Shown here in pieces: positions 54,544-64,000 of a stretch of 64,000 nt of DNA. This stretch comes from Pseudidiomarina tainanensis. Lineage in GTDB: Bacteria; Pseudomonadota; Gammaproteobacteria; Enterobacterales; Alteromonadaceae. Where the stretch lies: positions 1,178,001 through 1,242,000 of the forward strand of contig NZ_PIQJ01000001.1 of the NCBI RefSeq assembly GCF_004214835.1, read 5' to 3'. The notes under the pieces were generated by a model, which was given only the letters and a program-made list of their open reading frames with translations, did no database searches and was not told the DNA's origin. The translations under genes were made by a program, and so were the position numbers. The stretch's first letter is position 1. The number at the start of each line of letters is the position of its first letter.

Positions 54544-56409
54544 CTATTCATCACGAAAGGCATGATATATGGTTTCAGCTAATTCGCGACTAATTCCTGG
54601 CACTGCGATAAGTTGCTCAATACTAGCTTGTTTTACTTCCTGTAATCCACCTAGATTTTGCAATAATTTTTGCCGTCGCTTCGCGCCTATACCTGGAATA
54701 TCTTCAAGTTTTGATGTGCGTCGTACCTTGGCGCGGCGCTGACGATGGCCGGTAATCGCAAAGCGGTGAGATTCATCGCGAATATGCTGAACCAGATGTA
54801 ATGCCGGCGCATCAGCTGCCAACGGAACGGTCGCATGACTACCGGCTAAAATAAGGGTCTCTAAGCCCGGTTTTCGGGATTCACCCTTTGCGACACCAAT
54901 CAATAACGGTGATTTGACGCCAGCATCAACGCCCCAATCATTAAAGTAAGCTTCGGCTTGAGCTAATTGCCCCTTGCCACCATCAATAAATAAAATATCT
55001 GGAATGGCGGCCTTGCCTTCATCGCTTAATAGCGCGGCATCAAAGCGTCGCTGCAATGCTTGCGCCATGGCAGCATAATCATCTCCTGGCGTAATACTTT
55101 TAATGTTGAAACGTCGATAATCTGACTTCTTCGGGCCTTGACGGTCAAATACCACGCATGAGGCTACCGTTTCTTGGCCCATGGTATGGCTGATATCAAA
55201 ACACTCCATACGCTGAATTGGATGCTCAAGGTCAAGCACTTGCTCTAATTGTTGCAGGCGCATCACCATGGTGTTTTCTTGATTTAGTTTGCTTTCAAGC
55301 GCGTTGAGCGCATTCTTCTGCGCCAAAATTTGGTATTGCTTGCGTTCACCACGTACGTTGTGAGTCATACGCACTTTCTGCGCAAGTGCCTGCTCGAGAA
55401 CTTGGAGGTTATGCTCAGGATCAAGCACTTGTGCGGCATTTGCCTCGGGTAAAATAATTTCACGCGGTAATCGTCGTCCGACTTGATCATTCAGGTAAAA
55501 TTGCAGCATAAATGCGAGTAAAATTTCCGCGTCGTCGGTATTTGCTGGAACTTTAGGAAAATAGCTACGACTCCCCTGCACCGCTCCTTCACGAATAAAT
55601 AGCAGATGCACCGCCGCAATGCCGCCGCGACGCACAAACCCGATGACATCGAGTTCTTGTTGATTGCCAGTCACAGCATTGCGTTCTTGTACTTTGCGCA
55701 TTGCTGCAATTTGATCCCGAAAGCGCGCAGCTCGTTCAAAATCCAAGCTCGTACTGGCACGTTCCATATTTTGTACCAATTGATCGATAACTTGTTGGTT
55801 CTTACCTTGCAAAAATGATTTTGCTAACTGTACTTGCTCTTGATACTCGGCGTCGGTGCAATAGCCTTCAACACAAGGCGCTAAACAGCGCTTAAGTTGA
55901 TACTGCAAACAGGGTCGGCTACGCGCTCGATAATAAGAATCTTCGCACTGACGCACTGGAAAAATCTTTTGCATGAGGCGCAAACTTTCGCGCACGGCAA
56001 CACCACTCGGAAATGGCCCAAAATAATCGCCTTTTTCACGACGTGCACCGCGATGAAATGCTAAACGCGGATGTTGATGGCCACTGACAAAAATATAGGG
56101 ATATGATTTATCGTCACGTAACAATACGTTGTAACGCGGTCGATATTTTTTGATGAAGTTATTTTCAAGGATCAGTGCTTCAGCTTCGGTATTGGTAACC
56201 GTCACATCCATTGAGGCAATTTGCTTGACTAGAGTTTGGGTCTTTGGCGTGTCGATATTTTGTCGAAAATAACTGCTGACACGCTTCTTAAGATCTTTCG
56301 CTTTCCCCACATAGATCACCACACCATCACCATCGTACATCCGGTAGACGCCCGGTTGATGGGTTAAATGCTGAATAAATGCTTTGGAATTAAATTGCGA
56401 ATCAGTCAT
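54544..56409 (-). CDS. uvrC: UvrABC excinuclease subunit C
   Basis: A 621-residue nuclease that makes both cuts around UvrB-marked lesions. The N-terminal GIY-YIG domain ([18 protein letters not shown], about 20-37) makes the 3' incision; a UvrB-binding UVR motif (about 205-240) follows; the RNase H-like domain ([26 protein letters not shown]) makes the 5' incision; and tandem helix-hairpin-helix motifs close the C-terminus. I start at the ATG at 56409, where E. coli UvrC starts, although AAAGGT lies right against it. The start overlaps uvrY by 8 bp. Confidence 0.96.
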   Translation of the reverse strand: MTDSQFNSKAFIQHLTHQPGVYRMYDGDGVVIYVGKAKDLKKRVSSYFRQNIDTPKTQTLVKQIASMDVTVTNTEAEALILENNFIKKYRPRYNVLLRDDKSYPYIFVSGHQHPRLAFHRGARREKGDYFGPFPSGVAVRESLRLMQKIFPVRQCEDSYYRARSRPCLQYQLKRCLAPCVEGYCTDAEYQEQVQLAKSFLQGKNQQVIDQLVQNMERASTSLDFERAARFRDQIAAMRKVQERNAVTGNQQELDVIGFVRRGGIAAVHLLFIREGAVQGSRSYFPKVPANTDDAEILLAFMLQFYLNDQVGRRLPREIILPEANAAQVLDPEHNLQVLEQALAQKVRMTHNVRGERKQYQILAQKNALNALESKLNQENTMVMRLQQLEQVLDLEHPIQRMECFDISHTMGQETVASCVVFDRQGPKKSDYRRFNIKSITPGDDYAAMAQALQRRFDAALLSDEGKAAIPDILFIDGGKGQLAQAEAYFNDWGVDAGVKSPLLIGVAKGESRKPGLETLILAGSHATVPLAADAPALHLVQHIRDESHRFAITGHRQRRAKVRRTSKLEDIPGIGAKRRQKLLQNLGGLQEVKQASIEQLIAVPGISRELAETIYHAFRDE

Positions 56410-57061
56410 ACCTTTGCGTTGGGTCGATTTCAACAAGCCCTGATTGTATCGCAAGATGCGTCAATTCGACATCTCCTCCGACACCAAGTTTGCTAAAAAT
56501 CCGATAACGAAATGTATTTACGGTCTTGCTACTGATATTCAGATACTTTGCTATATCAACAACACGGATGCCGCGCCCTAGCATTTGCGTCACTTGTAGC
56601 TCACGCTCGCTCAGCGATTTCAACAAACGGCGGAAACTCTGAGTTCGAGGGTTTTTCGCCAAATACTCAGCTACTTCGCTCGCTACGTACATCTGTCCGC
56701 GGCTGATATTGGCACACGCACGCTCAAACTCTTCATAACGCGCGTGAGTCAACAAAAAGCCATCGACTTTATTGGTATTACATTGAAAATCCAGTACATC
56801 TTGGAAATTTTCGGCCCATAGTATTATCTGAAGATCATTGTATCGTCGGTGTAATCGGCGCCAACTTTCTATCGTCCCATCACCTGCAAGTCGACTGGAT
56901 AAAATGACAGCTGCGAACGGATGATTTTTAACTTCATCACGTAATTCATTAATGGTCGAAACACTTGCTACTACTCGGTATTTGTTATTATTTGAGCTCA
57001 GTGTTGTATACATTCCAGCACGCAACAAATCGCTTGGTATTGCAATAATAAAGTCGGTCAT
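56402..57061 (-). CDS. uvrY: UvrY/GacA-like regulator with a degenerate receiver domain
   Basis: A 219-residue protein in the uvrY position, overlapping uvrC by 8 bp. The LuxR-type helix-turn-helix (about 148-210) is intact: [44 protein letters not shown], all close to E. coli UvrY. The receiver is not: aligned without gaps at the start, Asp8-Asp9 become Ile8-Pro9; the phosphoacceptor Asp54 region LMDMSMPG becomes ILSSRLAG; the active-site Thr becomes Ala83; and the Lys of GYLSKG becomes Thr105. It cannot be phosphorylated in the standard way and may act constitutively or through another signal. GacA/UvrY normally controls csr small RNAs. Confidence 0.9.
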   Translation of the reverse strand: MTDFIIAIPSDLLRAGMYTTLSSNNNKYRVVASVSTINELRDEVKNHPFAAVILSSRLAGDGTIESWRRLHRRYNDLQIILWAENFQDVLDFQCNTNKVDGFLLTHARYEEFERACANISRGQMYVASEVAEYLAKNPRTQSFRRLLKSLSERELQVTQMLGRGIRVVDIAKYLNISSKTVNTFRYRIFSKLGVGGDVELTHLAIQSGLVEIDPTQRYD

Positions 57062-57201
57062 GACGACACGGTCCTTGTGTGGTTAGCTTAACGAGATGTT
57101 CGTTAAGTGACCTCAGATATGAACTATTTGTGAATCAAAATCAACAATAAATTCATAAAACTACATATTAATCATCAAATAACTTACAAAGTGAAGCGAT
57201 G

Positions 57202-57993
57202 TTAACCAAAGACCGTTACAGTTTGTCGGCTAATGGCTACTAATTTACCAACATCATCCCAAATATGGGCGTGCGTATGCCCATAACCGTCTGCTGCATA
57301 GTCGATATAGGCAACATACTGCCACCAGTCATGACTGCTTTTCTGAAAGTCTAACGGCTCTGGAAACTCTATCGTCCAGGTTAATGAACTCGCGGGCGCT
57401 GGTGCATTCAAATGCGGTAACAACGCCGGAGGCCAAGCATCGACTAATCCGAGTAACAAGCCGATCGAGATCGGTTGTTGTTCTTGGCTATAACGCATCC
57501 AGCCGCCAAATTCGCGTGCTTTGTTGCCGCTAAAAGGTAAACCGCCCACTGACACAGCGTAATCATAGTGATGCGTGAATTCGGGCAATGCCGCAACTTT
57601 CGGAAATGCAGGACCATGTTCACGCCCAGGCACTTGCGCTGTAGGTGTGTCGGTTACCCGAACCGCTGAGGGACGCGAACGCCCATAACTGGCAAGTGCT
57701 GCCAAGACAGTCTCATTTCCTTGCACAATTTCAACAGCGATTTGCGTCACATTTTTACCTTCGCGAAGCACTCGACGCTTAAGCTCAGCTTGACCTGGTT
57801 GTATCGGCGCCACAAAAGAGACGGTGAACGCACGCAGCGCTTGCTCGTTGCTGGCACCATAATGTGCATGTTGCCAAGCTATTGCAGCGGTTAGCCCGCC
57901 GAATAGCGCACGCCCCTGGCCCCAACCTTCAGGCAACTCAATGGTTTGCTCTGCTGACTCAGTAATGAGATCAAGAACTTCCGAAAACAACAT
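57202..57993 (-). CDS. Acyl-CoA thioesterase-like protein (double hotdog)
   Basis: A 263-residue protein with two hotdog-like halves in the TesB/thioesterase superfamily. Features are WGQGRALFGGLTAAIAWQHA (a hotdog helix), LRAFTVSFVAPIQPGQ, and a C-terminal half with ASSLTWTIEFPEP and HTHAHIWDD ending VAISRQTVTVFG. It would hydrolyse acyl-CoA; chain length is unknown. GGAGG precedes the start at good spacing. Its leader contains a heptanucleotide repeat. It stands alone between uvrY and tRNA-Ser. Confidence 0.85.
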   Translation of the reverse strand: MLFSEVLDLITESAEQTIELPEGWGQGRALFGGLTAAIAWQHAHYGASNEQALRAFTVSFVAPIQPGQAELKRRVLREGKNVTQIAVEIVQGNETVLAALASYGRSRPSAVRVTDTPTAQVPGREHGPAFPKVAALPEFTHHYDYAVSVGGLPFSGNKAREFGGWMRYSQEQQPISIGLLLGLVDAWPPALLPHLNAPAPASSLTWTIEFPEPLDFQKSSHDWWQYVAYIDYAADGYGHTHAHIWDDVGKLVAISRQTVTVFG

Positions 57994-58006
57994 AAAACCT
58001 CCGACA

Positions 58007-58032
58007 TCGTTATTCGTTATTCGTTATTCGTT
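58007..58032. repeat. Tandem heptamer TCGTTAT in the thioesterase leader
   Basis: Three perfect copies of TCGTTAT (58007-58027) and a partial fourth (58028-58032). The tract lies between a TATACT -10-like sequence (58035-58040, minus strand) and the GGAGG ribosome site of the thioesterase gene, within its 5' leader. Confidence 0.85.
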
Positions 58033-58091
58033 GTAGTATACACAGGTACGACCAGATGGGAATGGATGTAAATCATTTTGATGCAGAAACG

Positions 58092-58120
58092 AAAAAGCCC
58101 GCTCATGTGAGCGGGCTTTT
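58092..58120 (-). terminator. Terminator of tRNA-Ser
   Basis: AAAAGCCCGCTCA and TGAGCGGGCTTTT form a 13-bp stem with a tiny loop, followed by T residues on the minus strand, 8 bp past the tRNA end. Confidence 0.9.
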
Positions 58121-58127
58121 GGGAATA

Positions 58128-58220
<93 letters not shown>

Positions 58221-58256
58221 GCGGTCTTATGAGGTGTGTGCCTCAAGACGAAGCGA

Positions 58257-58285
58257 ATGATAAAGAGGTGAAACACGCTTGTAAA
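58257..58285 (-). promoter_or_regulatory. Promoter of tRNA-Ser
   Basis: TTTACA (58280-58285) and TATCAT (58257-58262) are 17 bp apart on the minus strand, about 37 bp ahead of the tRNA. Confidence 0.7.
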
Positions 58286-58430
58286 GCAAAAATTTAAATC
58301 AAATGGATCGTTTGCTGGCATTTTATACAATCAGCACCTTATTTCACTTGAAAACATTGCCTTGTGCACCCATTTTTACGGTACACTGGAGTCAGTTAAG
58401 AAAAGATTTCAGATAACAACGGAGATATCC

Positions 58431-59105
58431 ATGAGTAACCAAGCTCACATTTCAACCTCGCAACGTAGCGAAACGGTATTACAGACCAACAAAGTTTTAC
58501 GTAACACGTACATGTTATTGGGTCTCACGTTAGCTTTTAGCGCGTTCACTGCATTTTTGTCAGCAAGCATGAACCTGCCCCACCCAGGTTTTATTATTAC
58601 GCTGGTTGGTTTTTACGGCTTGTTATTCTTAGTCCATAAAACAGCGAATAGCGGCCTTGGTTTGATTTCAACCTTCGCTTTGACTGGTTTTATGGGATAT
58701 ACCCTTGGCCCTATTCTTGGCATGATTAGCGCCATTGGACCTGCTGGCGATCAAATTATCATGACGGCCTTAGGCGGTACCGCATTAATTTTCTTTGCAT
58801 TATCAGCCTATGTACTGACAACGAAAAAAGATATGTCGTTTATGGGCGGTATGATGATGGCACTGTTTGTTGTGCTTATTGTTGCTTTCATTGCCAACAT
58901 CTTTTTGAATATCCCTGCGTTAGGTTTGACCTTGTCGGCACTATTTATCTTGTTCTCTGCCGGTGCCATCTTAATGCAAACCAGCGCGATTATTCATGGT
59001 GGCGAGCGTAATTATGTACTCGCAACAGTTTATCTATACGTTTCGATTTACAACATTTTCGTCAGCCTTCTTAATATCTTGATGGCATTTGGTGGCGAAG
59101 AATAG
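58431..59105 (+). CDS. yccA: YccA-like Bax inhibitor-1 family membrane protein
   Basis: A 224-residue inner-membrane protein with seven hydrophobic segments. The BI-1 pattern is seen in NKVLRNTYMLLGLTLAFSA, GFMGYTLGPILG and the last helices ending YVSIYNIFVSLLNILMAFGG. E. coli YccA is a substrate and modulator of the FtsH protease. I use the ATG at 58431, preceded by GGAG; an earlier in-frame ATG 23 codons upstream would run back into the promoter region. It is followed 12 bp later by tusD, so yccA-tusDCB-tusE may be one unit. Confidence 0.93.
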   Translation: MSNQAHISTSQRSETVLQTNKVLRNTYMLLGLTLAFSAFTAFLSASMNLPHPGFIITLVGFYGLLFLVHKTANSGLGLISTFALTGFMGYTLGPILGMISAIGPAGDQIIMTALGGTALIFFALSAYVLTTKKDMSFMGGMMMALFVVLIVAFIANIFLNIPALGLTLSALFILFSAGAILMQTSAIIHGGERNYVLATVYLYVSIYNIFVSLLNILMAFGGEE

Positions 59106-59117
59106 AAAGGAATAACT

Positions 59118-59486
59118 GTGGCGCGGATTGTTATCGCATTACATGCAGCACCAGCTGCTGACATCCCAGCCCATTACCGCAGCCTGTTAGCGTATCAATA
59201 CGCGCAGGCTGCGCTTGTTTCTGGGCACCAACTAGACATGGTGTTTTTTTACAGCGATGCTGTACTTCATGCCGCTAAGCAGGAAAATTCAAAGCTTGCA
59301 CAACAGGCTATCGCGAATTGGCAAATGTTGAGCACCGAAAACAACATTCCTCTGGTCATCTGTAACACCGTAGCGGAAGTTGATCATCATATGGACACCG
59401 AGAATTTAATCGTGCCATTTGAAAATGGTGGCTTATCTGAATTTGCCATGGCCGCAGCAGCTGCCGATCAAGTCATCCAGTTTTGA
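59118..59486 (+). CDS. tusD: Sulfur relay protein TusD
   Basis: A 122-residue DsrE-fold subunit of the TusBCD complex, which passes sulfur from TusA to TusE for 2-thiouridine at tRNA wobble position 34. The catalytic cysteine is Cys82 in PLVICNTVAEV, matching Cys78 of E. coli TusD. The protein starts at GTG with AAGGAAT at good spacing. HQLDMVFFYSDAV is the family's FFY segment. tusC follows after 10 bp. Confidence 0.93.
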   Translation: MARIVIALHAAPAADIPAHYRSLLAYQYAQAALVSGHQLDMVFFYSDAVLHAAKQENSKLAQQAIANWQMLSTENNIPLVICNTVAEVDHHMDTENLIVPFENGGLSEFAMAAAAADQVIQF

Positions 59487-59496
59487 AGGTTACCTC

Positions 59497-59844
59497 GTGA
59501 GTATCGCAATTATTCAAACGAAGAAGGCTGAGCAAGATACAACCTGGCACGGTCAAGATATGTTGTTATCGCTAGCTAGTATGGATCTTAACCCGCAGCT
59601 CATTCTTACCGGTAATGGTATTCAACTCTGGCTGAAAGGTTACGATGTTGTCCGTAACAATCGTTCATTGCAAAAGCGTTATGCCATGCTAGAGCTATTT
59701 GACTGCCCTGCACCGTTGCTCAACCTTGCCGAATGCGATGAGGCAGGCCTAACCGCAGATGATTTTATTGCCCCCGTTGAAATTCTTGATGAACAAAGCT
59801 GGCAACAGCGCCTCGCTCAACTCAACAAGGTTCTCACCTATTAA
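59497..59844 (+). CDS. tusC: Sulfur relay protein TusC
   Basis: A 115-residue subunit of the TusBCD complex. It starts at GTG (59497) with AAGG eight bases upstream; a longer in-frame reading would overlap tusD for 68 bp and lacks support. GQDMLLSLASMDLNPQLILTGNGIQL is the expected DsrE-fold segment. TusC is a structural subunit in E. coli. tusB follows 5 bp later. Confidence 0.9.
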   Translation: MSIAIIQTKKAEQDTTWHGQDMLLSLASMDLNPQLILTGNGIQLWLKGYDVVRNNRSLQKRYAMLELFDCPAPLLNLAECDEAGLTADDFIAPVEILDEQSWQQRLAQLNKVLTY

Positions 59845-59849
59845 GGTCG

Positions 59850-60170
59850 ATGATGATTGATACAGCCGCATTGGATAATCCCAAATCAGCCGTGTTCTTA
59901 GTGCGCCAATGGCCAAGTGAGAAATGGCTAGCACAATGGTTGAGCGCTGATGCCACCTTAGTTTTGAGTGAACAAGCACTTATTGCTGCCGTGAACGACC
60001 CAACATTGCTTGATTCATTGTCGTTAACACCCTACGCGCTTTACAGTGAAATAAAGCTTCTGGAGCTTGAAGAAGTACCGGCATCAATTATTCAACTTGG
60101 TGACGCTCGTTGGGTGGAACTATCGTTAGACGCTGCAACGTATATGGTTTGGGATGAGCCCAACCAATAG
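59850..60170 (+). CDS. tusB: Sulfur relay protein TusB
   Basis: A 106-residue protein, the third TusBCD subunit. It starts with two ATG codons in a row, the first with AAGG just upstream. Similarity to E. coli TusB (95 aa) is low, with FLVRQWPSE and DAVLLxEQAL-like LVLSEQALIAAV as the recognisable parts, so the call leans on position between tusC and tusE and on length. Confidence 0.85.
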   Translation: MMIDTAALDNPKSAVFLVRQWPSEKWLAQWLSADATLVLSEQALIAAVNDPTLLDSLSLTPYALYSEIKLLELEEVPASIIQLGDARWVELSLDAATYMVWDEPNQ

Positions 60171-60205
60171 TCGCAATAACCAACTAATCACATTAGAGCA
60201 GAGAT

Positions 60206-60535
60206 ATGTTTGAGCTGAATGGACGTCACTACGAAACCGACAAGCATGAATATTTAGCGCACTTCGATGAGTGGTCACCTGAATTGGCTGAATATATTGC
60301 AGAACTAGAAAATATAGAGTTGACCGATGCGCATTGGGAAGTTGTGAACTTTGTGCGTGATTTTTATCAAACTTATGATACGAGCCCAGCCATGCGCGTA
60401 TTAGTGAAAGCTATTGGTCAAAGTCTAGGTGCAGAAAAAGCCAACAGCATGTACTTATACAAATTATTCCCTAAAGGCCCAGCGAAGCAAGCGACACGCA
60501 TAGCGGGCTTACCGAAGCCCGCCAAATGCATTTAA
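60206..60535 (+). CDS. tusE: Sulfur relay protein TusE (DsrC-like)
   Basis: A 109-residue sulfur carrier that takes persulfide sulfur from TusBCD and hands it to MnmA on tRNA. The functional penultimate cysteine is present (Cys108, in PAKCI). The [15 protein letters not shown] segment is typical of the C-terminal arm. A perfect 8-bp hairpin (60503-60522, GCGGGCTT/AAGCCCGC) lies within the last codons, just before the convergent serS, whose stop is only 5 bp away. Confidence 0.95.
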   Translation: MFELNGRHYETDKHEYLAHFDEWSPELAEYIAELENIELTDAHWEVVNFVRDFYQTYDTSPAMRVLVKAIGQSLGAEKANSMYLYKLFPKGPAKQATRIAGLPKPAKCI

Positions 60536-60540
60536 TCGCG

Positions 60541-61851
<1,311 letters not shown>

Positions 61852-61858
61852 TCAAAAG

Positions 61859-62224
61859 TTAAGACTTCAGCCACAATGCTAAAAGCACTGCAGCAATACA
61901 TCCGACAATATTTAACAGCGCATAGATAACGGCTTTCAGCCATTCACCCTGTTGTGCCAGTAGCACCAAATCAAGGGAGAAGGTTGAAAATGTTGTAAAG
62001 GCCCCTAACGTGCCTACGCCCAGCAGCAACCAAAGTTGTTGATTCACGCCGTCTTGGTTCAGTTGCCAAGCGAACAATAGCGCCAATAAAAAAGAGCCTG
62101 TTATGTTAACGATTAGTGTGGCGAAAGGAAATAATTTGCTGAGATTAATTAGCCACAACCCGATACTGTAGCGGCCAACAGCCCCAATAGCGCCACCTAA
62201 TGCCACCCAAAAAAAATTAGTCAT
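61859..62224 (-). CDS. crcB: Fluoride channel CrcB (Fluc)
   Basis: A 121-residue four-helix membrane protein forming dual-topology dimers that let fluoride leave the cell. Family features include [10 protein letters not shown], the asparagine and glycine segment [12 protein letters not shown], and [15 protein letters not shown] with the phenylalanine box and sodium-site region. I start at the ATG at 62224, with GAGG at good spacing, instead of a GTG two codons earlier. It overlaps rarA by 8 bp. No fluoride riboswitch is seen ahead of it. Confidence 0.95.
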   Translation of the reverse strand: MTNFFWVALGGAIGAVGRYSIGLWLINLSKLFPFATLIVNITGSFLLALLFAWQLNQDGVNQQLWLLLGVGTLGAFTTFSTFSLDLVLLAQQGEWLKAVIYALLNIVGCIAAVLLALWLKS

Positions 62225-63563
62225 CGCCACCTCGTTGCCAAGTGCTGGCTTGGTGCTGCTGGTTCATCCAATTTAGCTTTTCCTGCAACTGTTTTTCCAA
62301 ACCGCGATTACTCGGTTGATATAGTGAGATATTGTCGAGCTTACTTGGCAAATAGCGTTCGCCGGCAACAAATGCATGAGGATAATCGTGTGCGTAGCGA
62401 TAGTCGACGCCATACCCTTCGGTTTTATGTAATTGGGTCGGGGCGTTCGTGAGATGCTTCGGTACTGGCAAGTCAGGATACTGCTCTGCTAATTTTTGGG
62501 CTTGATTAAATGCGTTATACACGGCGTTACTTTTCGGTGCCATGGCGCAAAATATTAATGCTTGAGCAATCGCACGCTCACCTTCAGCTGGTCCCACCCG
62601 AGTAAACGTATCCCAAGCGTTCAAGGCTAGTTGCATGGCGCGCGGATCGGCATTACCAATATCTTCCGATGCAATCGCTAAAACGCGCCGAGCGACAATC
62701 AACGGGTCACCGCCCCCCTGGAGTATACGAGCATACCAATACAATGCGCCATCTGGCGAAGAACCGCGCACCGATTTATGCAATGCTGATAACAGCTCGT
62801 AATACGCATCGCCTTGCTTATCGAATATGGCTTGCCGACTACCAACAGCCTCTTGAACCAGATTAAGATCAATTTGCTCGTCTGTCGTCGCGTCGGCGCA
62901 AATCTCAAGAAAATTAAGTGCGCGCCGTGCATCACCTGCCGCGGCATAGATTAAATAGTTGAATGCATCATCAGCAACCGTTAAGTGTCGGTTGCCGAGG
63001 CCTCGATCTGAGTCTTTTAGCGCTTGCGTAAGAACGTGCTGTATATCGGTGTCATCTAAATGCTTCAAACGGTAGACGCGGGTACGTGATAAGAGCGCAT
63101 TATTGAGCTCGAATGCGGGATTCTCTGTGGTCGCACCAACAAATATAATGGTACCGTCTTCAATGTGCGGTAAAAACGCATCTTGCTGGCTTTTATTAAA
63201 CCGGTGTACTTCATCCACAAATAGAACAGTACGACGCTGTTGTGCTTGTGCGCGTTGCTTGGCCGTATCGATTGCCGCTCGAATGTCCTTCACTCCGGCG
63301 GTTACCGCGCTGATTCTGTCCAATGTTGCATTGGCGCTGTTCGCTACCATTTCTGCCAAGGTTGTTTTGCCAGTACCTGGCGGGCCCCACAGAATCATGG
63401 AATGCAAAAGCCCCCGGTTTATCGCCTCATAAAGCGGCTTACCAGGGGCTAACAGGTGTGACTGCCCAATATACTCATTGAGCTGCCTTGGCCGCATGCG
63501 CGCGGCCAAAGGCCTAAAATCAGGTTCTAAATCCAAACGACCGTTAGCGCTGGTCATCCACAT
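62217..63563 (-). CDS. rarA: Replication-associated recombination protein RarA
   Basis: A 448-residue clamp-loader-like AAA+ ATPase acting at stalled replication forks. Walker A is [15 protein letters not shown], Walker [18 protein letters not shown], and sensor 1 [14 protein letters not shown]; the C-terminal tetramerisation part ([31 protein letters not shown]) is complete. I favour the ATG at 63563 with GGAAGGG five bases ahead; an ATG two codons later is possible. The start overlaps the lolA 3' end by 20 bp, and the stop overlaps crcB by 8 bp. Confidence 0.95.
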   Translation of the reverse strand: MWMTSANGRLDLEPDFRPLAARMRPRQLNEYIGQSHLLAPGKPLYEAINRGLLHSMILWGPPGTGKTTLAEMVANSANATLDRISAVTAGVKDIRAAIDTAKQRAQAQQRRTVLFVDEVHRFNKSQQDAFLPHIEDGTIIFVGATTENPAFELNNALLSRTRVYRLKHLDDTDIQHVLTQALKDSDRGLGNRHLTVADDAFNYLIYAAAGDARRALNFLEICADATTDEQIDLNLVQEAVGSRQAIFDKQGDAYYELLSALHKSVRGSSPDGALYWYARILQGGGDPLIVARRVLAIASEDIGNADPRAMQLALNAWDTFTRVGPAEGERAIAQALIFCAMAPKSNAVYNAFNQAQKLAEQYPDLPVPKHLTNAPTQLHKTEGYGVDYRYAHDYPHAFVAGERYLPSKLDNISLYQPSNRGLEKQLQEKLNWMNQQHQASTWQRGGDD

Positions 63564-64000
63564 CAATCCCTTCCGGCACTTCAAATTTAAATAGCTCGCG
63601 GCTCAATGCACGATTGAGCTTCACATTTTCAAGCTCAATCGTGCTGATTTGACCTTGACCATCATCAAGAATAATTCGTTGCAGCTGTGCCGCTTCGCCC
63701 TTTTCGTTGAACACGAGTTGCAAACTCTGCGTGCTATCTGCACTGGGTAATGGTTGCAAAGCGTAGCTGTTGGCCTCAGCTTTCACTTCGTAATCAGCCC
63801 ATGCTTGGCTATCGCCATCTAACAACAATAATAGCGGGCTTTGCGCCACCGCGTCGGCTTGCGCATAAACAGTTACTTGCTCAACGAATGGATTGTAATA
63901 CCAAAGATTCTGGCCGTCCGCGACCATGAGCGTTTCATCTGGTGCATCGGTTTGCCAATGCAACAGGTTCGGTCGCGCCAAAGCCATATGCCCGTGCAAC
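63544..64000 (-). CDS. lolA: Outer-membrane lipoprotein carrier LolA (partial)
   Basis: The C-terminal 150 or so residues of LolA, the periplasmic chaperone that carries lipoproteins from LolCDE to LolB. The segment [18 protein letters not shown], then [18 protein letters not shown], is highly typical. The gene continues past the window end, so the signal peptide and first strands are missing here; the true start is outside. It is the first gene of the lolA-rarA-crcB-serS string that lies in the window. Confidence 0.95.
   Translation of the reverse strand, partial: LHGHMALARPNLLHWQTDAPDETLMVADGQNLWYYNPFVEQVTVYAQADAVAQSPLLLLLDGDSQAWADYEVKAEANSYALQPLPSADSTQSLQLVFNEKGEAAQLQRIILDDGQGQISTIELENVKLNRALSRELFKFEVPEGIDVDDQR

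Noticed and set aside
61859-62224. Fluoride riboswitch ahead of crcB
   Set aside because: crcB overlaps rarA by 8 bp, leaving no leader for a riboswitch.

Overview
The window is a gene-dense stretch of chromosomal core genome from a gammaproteobacterium with moderate GC content. Several gene strings match the enteric and marine gammaproteobacterial backbone: lon-like/fabA/rmf/uup/glutaredoxin/rlmL/zapC/pyrD; uvrY/uvrC/pgsA followed by tRNA-Gly-Cys-Leu; tRNA-Ser/yccA/tusDCB/tusE; and lolA/rarA/crcB/serS. The 1.6-kDa-residue-class NAD glutamate dehydrogenase, the many peptidases (M1, M14, M23, M61, Prc), the sodium-coupled transporters (NhaC, NSS, AGCS) and proteins of the DUF3466 and DUF6279 type suggest an amino-acid-eating marine Alteromonadales member. 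Idiomarinaceae is my best guess; this is inference from gene content, not a search. No phage, insertion sequence, CRISPR array or obvious island is visible.

Layout. 0.2-2.1 kb: a small lipoprotein, then an NfeD/QmcA membrane pair. 2.2-8.0 kb: an RND efflux adaptor and pump, translationally joined to an exported SRPBCC protein and followed by an exported protein with a cysteine-box C-terminus. 8.3-11.1 kb: a TraB/GumN-like protein and a Lon-type protease with a degenerate nucleotide site. 11.1-12.0 kb: fabA with overlapping FadR- and FabR-type operators, then rmf (57 codons) on the other strand. 12.2-18.3 kb (minus): a DUF3466 exported protein and rlmL/glutaredoxin/uup with overlapping ends. 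18.4-22 kb: initiator tRNA-Met, a heptamer-repeat hairpin, cpdB, zapC, pyrD. 22-36.9 kb (minus): gdhB, pepN, NhaC and NSS transporters, prc/proQ with an acidic small gene, msrC, yeaC and a zinc-ribbon membrane protein. 37-43 kb: an AGCS transporter, an M14 carboxypeptidase, a long GAPDH, and pyruvate kinase on the opposite strand.

43-49.4 kb: a lipoprotein with a LytS/LytTR-type two-component system, an M61 peptidase, an M23 peptidase and a tandem pterin-synthase-like protein. 49.4-53.5 kb: a LysE exporter divergent from a LysR regulator, an FMN glutamate-synthase-like protein, a CBS protein and a small exported protein. 53.6-57.1 kb: a three-tRNA operon, pgsA, uvrC and a uvrY whose receiver domain has lost its phosphorylation residues. 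57.2-64 kb: a thioesterase, tRNA-Ser, yccA, the tus sulfur relay, serS, crcB, rarA and a lolA cut by the window edge.

Functionally the region combines translation (tRNAs, SerRS, Tus thiouridylation of tRNA, RlmKL, Uup, RMF), envelope work (FabA, PgsA, LolA, Prc, M23, RND pump), and amino-acid use (peptidases, GdhB, Na+-coupled carriers). The observations I rate highest are the degenerate UvrY receiver, a tandem pterin-synthase-like protein whose active-site residues are split between its two halves, a GAPDH lacking the usual NAD-selecting Asp, the cysteine-box protein beside the RND operon, and two heptanucleotide repeat tracts. None of these is proof of a new system.
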